A stretch of DNA of 64,000 bases, taken from assembly GCF_022201045.2 (NCBI RefSeq), contig NC_068558.1, forward strand, positions 38,769,501-38,833,500, read 5' to 3'. Shown here piece by piece: positions 57,740-64,000 of this stretch. A program made the translations under genes and the position numbers. Numbering within the stretch: position 1 is the stretch's first letter; each line of letters opens with the position of its first letter. The stretch is from Citrus sinensis. Taxonomy: Eukaryota; Streptophyta; Magnoliopsida; Sapindales; Rutaceae. Under the pieces are notes generated by a model, which saw only the letters and a program-made list of their open reading frames with translations, was not told the origin of the DNA and made no database searches.

Positions 57740-58753
57740 CACTTTTCACTATTCAACTTCGCCTTTGCTTCGCTTAATTTTTTTTTTTTTCCCCTATTTT
57801 TCGGTAGGAGGCAGGCAGGAAGGATTACTGGATTAGGAGGAACAGAATGTCAGCCGGCCCGCCTTGGGTCCACTCCCAGTTCCATCCTGTAACCAATCAC
57901 TTCACATCATATTTAACCTTTTTTTTAATGTCAGTTTAATTAATTAAAAATGAAGTTATCAAAAACTAACACCACAAATCTCGTAAAAAAAAAAAAAAAT
58001 GCTATGATGCCAATAAATTTCATGATAATTCAACATATTAGACCTGAAAACTGTTAAATCATAAACTACAAAAAATTTTTAAAAAAATGTTATGTTTTGA
58101 GACACGTTTATTGTCAGATCTATGCAATTATACATCTTAGGTATGCCATCCTATATTAAATTGAATTAAAATAAAAAAACTTAAAATTAATTTTTTTAAC
58201 TCCTAACTTTTTGGGTATTTGAGCTTGCGTGTTTAATCAAATAAAATTAACAAGCTTTATTTAACATGTTTATTATTATTTTGTGTTTAAATAGTACATA
58301 ATTGCACTCGACTAATTGAATAAACTTAAAAAAATAAATATGTTAATATAATTTATTAATTATCATATATTTGAAGTATTTAATTTTTAATAGTAACTTA
58401 CCATATAATTTATATTATCAAATGAATATTCATATTATTAACATATTGAATTATAAAAATACAGATAATTTATGTTTATTTATATAAATTAGTAAGTTTT
58501 AATAAAGAAGATATATCTTTAAAAAAAGAAAAAAAATAATGGTAAGGGTGAAATGAAATTGTTAAAGCATATATAAAAATGAAGTGAAGAAGTGCCCACT
58601 CCTCCAACGATGAGTAGCTTGCTAAATTATATTAAGTAGAAAATGACAAAAAGAAAAATAAAGGAATTTTTTGTCTTTCATGTATCACATATAATTTATA
58701 ACTACATTAAGGATGTGTTTGGAGGCGCACACTAGTTAGATGTTACGTTCTAA
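57740..58753. other. Promoter side of the aspartic protease gene; AT-rich
   Basis: The first 100-150 bases should hold the 5' untranslated region and promoter of the minus-strand protease gene. The rest is AT-rich with no gene. Confidence 0.4.
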
Positions 58754-59118
58754 GAGCATTTCTAAAAATCTCTTTAAATAAGATTTTATTACTTATTTGA
58801 AAAGTTACATCAGCATTTAAAATTCTAAAAGATACTTTAATTAAGATTCTTTAAATAATAAATAATTATTTCTCTTCAATTTTGTAAAGTTGATTTCTTA
58901 CTCTTCAATTCTTATTAACTTATTACTTTTTATTAGGGAGAAAGAGAATTATCATTTATTTTTTCTTTAAAAAATATTTATTTAATTAAAGTAAATTAAC
59001 TTATTTATATTTAAAAAATCTTTTAAAAAATAATATATTTTTTCATTATTTTTTTACCACATAAATAAGTAAATAAATATTTAAAAATTAAAATTAATAG
59101 AGACATTTGAAAATGCTT
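58754..59118. mobile_element. Tourist-like MITE with GAGCATTT ends (365 bp)
   Basis: Starts GAGCATTTCTAAAAATCTC; the inverted right end reads AAGCATTTTCAAATGTCTC. TAA stands on both sides (58751-58753 and 59119-59121). The GAGCATYT... terminus is widespread in plant MITEs. The interior is very AT-rich and non-coding. Confidence 0.6.
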
Positions 59119-59121
59119 TAA

Positions 59122-60088
59122 CATAATAACTGTCGAGTAAAACATATATAAGACTTATCGTTTGGAATTTTTAAATTTCTCATCGATAAAGTCAAATTGA
59201 CAATATAAATAATGATGAATTATTTTTTATTTTTGCGATGGATTGGTTGTAAGACTACTCTTATATTCTGTCTTTTTATGAGTTTCTGTGTTTATTCTCA
59301 TAGGAGTGGGCACAAATCAATCCGGTTGGTTTTTTCAAAATGAGAGCTTGCCAAGTACGGAGCGAGTAATGATTGGGTTCAACATAACCGAGCATTTAAT
59401 AGGTGGGGCTATTTAAACCTATTATATTTTTTTTTCTACACCTTTTTTTTTAATTAAGAGCTTTATTATTAAAATATTTTTAATAAAATTACTTAATTTA
59501 ACTTTTTTTTCTTTTTTAATTTCTCAATTCTCATCAATTATCTCACATATTTTCTTTTAACTGCAAACTACAAATAATTGGTTTCGTTATAACCTATCAT
59601 AAATTTAAAAGATCAAAATTCATAATTCAAAATTAATGAATATAAAAAATACTTATATACAGAAAATATGAAATAGAGATTATAATTTTCTAAGAAAGGC
59701 CCAAAAAAATAAAAGAAGAGGGTAAAATTGAAAGTATAATTTGCAAAAAGTAGAGAGATACTATGTAATTGTGAGATAGAGAAAAAAATTTCAATAATAA
59801 ATTTATTTTTAATGTGAATGTAGAAATCAATTTAGCATATTCAAATAGCTCCTTCCTTAACTGAAACAATTTTAAAAGTTTATTTTACTCCTAGAGATAG
59901 CAAGACAATTTTTATGCTATCAAAAGAAAGATATTACAAAAGAAATAATCTACAAAAAGTACCAATTAGATTACAAAAAGGGCTACTTATCTAATTGCTT
60001 AAGCTGTAGCACTCAAAAGATCAATTCCAACCCAGCACTACAATTACAACCCTTTTGTGCATCCAAAGATCAATTACAAGCCAAACAC
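59122..60088. other. AT-rich intergenic stretch
   Basis: No gene or element is recognised with confidence. Confidence 0.4.
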
Positions 60089-60494
60089 TCAAATTTCAAC
60101 ACAACCATTCAACAAGAGCAACTCCAAGCCACTTAAAGCATATATGTAAGCAATAACCTAAAAAACAGAGATCATTAAGTGCAGACATGCAGGCCCAGAT
60201 CAATATTTATGCACATAACCATGCCACCTTCATCTCTATTAATTCCAAAACATCGGCATTTTTTTTTTTTTTTTGATAGAACATCGGCTTATTGTGCACA
60301 CACTTTATCAAAATAACAAAATAAAATAAATAAATAGATACAATAACAATAATAATAATAACCTCAGAACATATCCTGAAAGGTGTATAACTCATAACAC
60401 AAAGCCCCCGAATTAGAGCAGCTTCATTGACAGCACGAGTTGAGATCCATTTCGGATTTTTAATTTCGTGCACAAACATTACCACGCCATTCAT
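60089..60494 (-). CDS. Possible small two-exon gene of unknown function
   Basis: The minus strand from ATG 60494 gives MNGVVMFVHEIKNPKW, ISTRAVNEAALIRGL and SYTPFRICSE, a stretch with protein-like composition. Joining 60494-60363 to 60157-60089 through a GT-AG intron with a TTTTTTAG acceptor would give a 66-residue product. Reading straight through gives 95 residues with a low-complexity Ile/Val tail. I do not recognise it. It may be a short peptide gene, a non-coding RNA or chance. Confidence 0.22.
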
Positions 60495-62017
60495 CCTTTA
60501 AAAATTCAATTCCGGAGTGTCAACTTATCGTGCCGAGTCGGATGCGACCACAGCAGCACTAATGCGTTGGATTCTATTAGAACTCTGCTTGAGCGAGAGC
60601 AATATAATATAAGCGACCTCTTAAAAAGTCTTTAACATTGCACCCGTTTAAACTATTAGAGTATTTATACTAATAGCTAAACACAAAATGATTTTTATTC
60701 CCAAATTGATAGGTATAAGATTTTTTATATAATTATACTTTGCGAGCTTTTATTATTACAAAAATATCAAAAACAGAATTACAGGTTTCTACCAATAATT
60801 GAAATTTTTTCTTACATATATAAATGAAGCAATTCGAGATGTTATTTTTACTAAGTACAAATAAATTTCACCATATTAAATTAAATTATGACGAATCACT
60901 CAAAACAATCGATATAAATTAACATTACCAAATATGTTAACTTATAGGATTTTCATGATTAAGTGCAAAGTCATCAAGCACTATCATTTTCATACCCATA
61001 ATAGTTCAAAATTCAAATAAACTTTGATGAACTTACATCAAAGCAATAAACCCACAACTAAGCTTCAATTTATTCGCCTTGATCTCTTTATCGCATCATA
61101 GGAAGGAGCCGCTTCGTGCCTTCACCTCACTGATCTCACGATCACAATGTTTGGTAAAGTTGATGATCTTGTTATTGAAAAATGGTGGATTTTGTGAAAG
61201 GAAAGAGAGAGAAAGAGTGTGTAGGAGCTGTTACTGAAATTGTTTAATGGAAAGCAAACAATTTTTGTTCATCATGCTTTTGATGAAGTAATGTCGTTTT
61301 GATTTTATATATTTAAAAATCCTCTTACACCTTTATGATTTCATTAACTTTTTAACAGTGTTAAAAATTTAGTGGTGAAATGATAACAACTGAAATATTA
61401 TATTGTAAAATATATTTGTTAAAAAATTTGAATGATCAGAAAATATCTTATAAATATTTAATAACATCTTAAATTAAAGGCAACTGCTACGTTAGAGTAT
61501 GCAGTTGAATGTGAAAGAATTGTAACAATATGCATGTAACAGTTTTGGGAGCTGCTCTACATTCAAGATGATCCAATGTAGCGAACCCCAAATTAAAAAC
61601 GGAGAGGGAGATTAGTCTGGAAGGACATTTTTGTCTTTTCGTTAAAGAAGTGTCATATTTTTTAAAACATACCGAGTATGGTGTGATGATTTGGAGAAAT
61701 AAGCCGCCTTCATGTCATAACATAAACGGAAACGGTGCAGTGTCCACGTGGGCATGCGGGATAAGAGAAAGCGAGATGTGGAAACTTCGTACGGATTAAT
61801 TAAAAAAATAATAAAATAATAAAATAACAGGTATCCCTGGTGAGAGATGCAAAGGTTTCTTCTGAACACGGCGGGAAAGCGATGATTTAGGGAAAGCTCA
61901 CTCCCTCCAAAATACAACATATCTCTCTTTCACTTTTCTTTTAAACCCTAACAACCCCGAGAAAAAAGAAAAAAAGAAAAAAATCCGTAGCGCCCTGACG
62001 AAAATCCCCAAATCCAA
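60495..62017. other. Upstream region of ATX gene
   Basis: AT-rich intergenic DNA; the last 100-200 bases, including AAACCCTAACAACCCCG at about 61945, are probably promoter and 5' untranslated region of the methyltransferase gene. No other gene is seen. Confidence 0.45.
61944..61953 (+). promoter_or_regulatory. Telo-box-like element upstream of ATX gene
   Basis: AAACCCTAAC lies about 70 bases before the ATG at 62018. It matches the plant telo-box, but may also lie in the 5' untranslated region. Confidence 0.4.
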
Positions 62018-63352
62018 ATGGCGTTTCCTCAGTCGCTTCTTCACCTTAAACAACAACGACAGCACCACGAAGAAGAAGAACACCTCGAAGAAGAAGAAGA
62101 AAACGACGATGACGACGACGTTCTTCACAAGAACGCCGGGACTCCCATTCGCTACGCATCTTTGGATCGCGTCTATTCGGCCTGCGTCACCGCCACTTCT
62201 TCAACTGCGAACGGCGGTTCGTCGAACGTCATGTCTAAAAAGATCAAAGCTTCTCGAAAGCTCTGCAGGCCGCCCATCGTCAATGTTTACACTCGTCGCA
62301 CCAAAAGACCTCGCCGCCGACAACAGCATTCTTCGTTTCTGGAGTCTCTGCTGGGGGCGCGTGAGGCCGAGGCCGAGCGCGTGGACCATTCTTTAGCTGT
62401 TAAACATGAAATTTGTGAATTTGAGAATAAAATTGTCGGTAATGATAATCACCACGACGACCATCATGATTTGAGGGTTCTGAAGAAAAGGAAGAGGTTT
62501 GGGAGCAGCGAGTTGGTCAAATTGGGGATTGATTCTATTTCTAGCGTTTTCAGCTCATTTGACCGTCCACGATTGAGGGATTGTAGAAATAATAATAGTA
62601 GTAGTAATAATAATAAAATTAACAATATTAATTTGAAGAGAAAGAAGACTGATTCTAATTCTAAGAAGATTTTGTCAGTTTCGCCTACTGCCAAGCGATG
62701 GGTGAGGTTAGTCTCTCAATTGCAGATTTCAATTATGCCCTTCAAAGTTGTAATTCTTATTTTTGTCTGGTTGAATCTTCATTATCATGAACTATAAATT
62801 GTGCATTAACAGGTTGTGCTGTGATGGTGTTGATCCCAAAGCATTTATTGGGTTGCAATGCAAGGCAAGCATTTGTTTATTTTATTTAGTTTTTAAACAC
62901 AAAAGTTAGTTTTGTGCTTCACAAAAATTAAATCTAAACTAGTTGAGTTCAGGTTTATTGGCCGTTGGATGCAGATTGGTATTCTGGTTGTGTTGTTGGG
63001 TATGATTCAGAGAGTAATCGACATCATGTAAACCTTTCCTATCTTTTCTTTGGTTATTTAAACTGCTTACAATTTTCCAAGCTATATTTTTTAATTTGTT
63101 GGGCCTTTTTTTTTCCCTAAAATACTATACAGGTGAAGTATGTGGATGGAGATGAGGAAGATTTGATTCTCTCAAATGAGAGGATCAAATTTTATATATC
63201 TCAGGAGGAAATGGACTGCTTGAAACTGAGTTTCAGCATTAATAATGTGGATAATGATGGCTATGATTATGATGAAATGGTTGTGTTGGCTGCCAGTTTA
63301 GATGACTGCCAAGAACTCGAGCCTGGGGATATTATTTGGGCAAAACTTACTG
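62018..63352 (+). CDS. ATX2: Trithorax-type histone H3K4 methyltransferase ATX1/ATX2, N-terminal part
   Basis: Four exons are visible: 62018-62706, 62813-62864, 62953-63027 and 63133-63352. The gene then runs into an intron and leaves the window. The 345 residues start with His/Glu/Asp-rich runs and TPIRYASLDRVYSA, then basic stretches (NVYTRRTKRPRRR). Next comes the region AKRWVRLCCDGVDPKAFIG and LQCKVYWPLDADWYSG, a Tudor-like domain, and finally the start of the PWWP domain (LEPGDIIWAKLTG). This order is that of Arabidopsis ATX1 and ATX2; PHD, FYR and SET domains must lie to the right. ATX1 deposits H3K4me3 and ATX2 H3K4me2 at developmental and stress genes in the nucleus. Assignment to ATX2 rather than ATX1 rests mainly on neighbours. 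Intron 2 uses a GC donor. Confidence 0.9.
62865..62952 (+). other. GC-AG intron in ATX gene
   Basis: The exon ends TGCAAG and is followed by GCAAGC, with acceptor TTCAG. Only this junction keeps the frame and the conserved run LQCKVYWPLD. GC-AG introns are a known minority class. Confidence 0.8.
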
Positions 63353-64000
63353 GTGTGCTCCAAATCTATTTATGTCTTTTTATTCTCATTCATGTGTTGT
63401 TTCTTCACAAAAACTGAAGTTAATACAAGAATGAATCATTTAAATATTAGTTGAAAGAATTTAACACGAAAAGGCTTTTATATCTTAAGATATGAATTGT
63501 ATGCTCAGTTTTCCATATGGTTAGTGGCTTATGCACTTAGGATATCTGAAAACTAAAATCTGTGGCCATCAATAGTGCAAGGGCACCAAAAAGTATTTAA
63601 TATTATTTGGCCTGAAGTTTACATATTTATTGTAACCTTTGGTACAGAATCTTTTAAATTAATGTGTTTTCCACTTGTATGTTTCGTCTATGCATTAGTA
63701 ATCTGATTTTCAGTTGAAAATGCATAGTTTGAATTATGCTTATCCTCATGCTTGGAAAATTTCTTGCCTTTGGCTGCATATATATGAAGTATTGCTGTCA
63801 AAACTCAAACTTGATGTGCCACCGAAAAGAAATTAGTATTCCTATAGGAATATTTGAATCCTAGCTCATGCAGACATTACTTGGGGAAGAAAATGTTGTT
63901 TAATTGTTGGTCCTTATTTGGTGATGGCTTCATTTGCAATTTTTCTTTTTTTCCTATCTGTGTATTATGTATCACGTGAATATGATTTTATTAATTTACT
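63353..64000. other. Start of ATX intron 4, running off the window
   Basis: No further exon of the methyltransferase is found up to the right edge. The sequence is AT-rich with no open frame resembling the PWWP continuation. Confidence 0.6.

Noticed and set aside
62109-62396. Alternative frames inside ATX exon 1
   Set aside because: Shadows of the true frame, which alone continues through the next three exons.

Overview
The window is nuclear DNA of a flowering plant, almost certainly a eudicot. Genes are far apart and split by many GT-AG introns, intergenic DNA is AT-rich, and the mobile elements are plant types (Mutator-like, hAT-like and Tourist-like elements and an endogenous pararetrovirus). 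The protein families are plant-specific. My impression is a woody rosid such as Citrus, but that rests on general resemblance and not on a diagnostic sequence. All exon structures below were assembled by hand from splice sites, reading phase and family similarity. Every assembled coding sequence closes in frame except the last, which runs off the window.

Layout. 1-840: the left edge holds the 5' part of an integrated pararetrovirus (Caulimoviridae) on the minus strand. It ends a few bases from its tRNA-Met primer-binding site, against a TA microsatellite. 1266-5405: a 4.1 kb Mutator-like element that is a giant inverted repeat, flanked by a perfect 9-bp target-site duplication. 6233-11283 (-): CMSS1-like ribosome-biogenesis protein, with a hAT-like MITE in an intron. 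13482-14972 (+): UGT76-type glucosyltransferase. 16484-22399 (-): prolyl 4-hydroxylase (P4H1-like). 24266-33809 (+): PA-domain signal peptide peptidase-like aspartic protease (SPPL3-like). 34706-35035 (-): DIR1-type lipid-transfer protein. 35563-37923: a second, simpler copy of the Mutator-like family. 38533-40888: three or more small DNA transposons. 41555-43563 (+): chitinase-like protein CTL1/POM1 type. 44954-48545 (+): PPR protein like At4g18975. 50123-50606 (+): TPD1-like small secreted cysteine-rich protein. 51864-57739 (-): GPI-anchored aspartic protease (A36/A39 type). 62018 to the right edge (+): 5' part of a trithorax-type H3K4 methyltransferase (ATX1/2).

The genes do not form a functional cluster in the bacterial sense. 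However, from memory, the neighbours resemble two Arabidopsis intervals: At2g43070-At2g43110 (SPPL3, P4H1, CMSS1-like) and At1g05820-At1g05850 (SPPL5, ATX2, TPD1-like, aspartyl protease, CTL1). The window therefore looks like a single-copy ancestral block that Arabidopsis keeps as two fractionated duplicates. Three genes bear on the cell wall or secretory pathway (P4H1, CTL1, the aspartic protease).

The most notable structure is the palindromic Mutator-like element. It could produce hairpin RNA against its own family, of which another member lies 30 kb away. No CRISPR array, rRNA or tRNA gene was seen.
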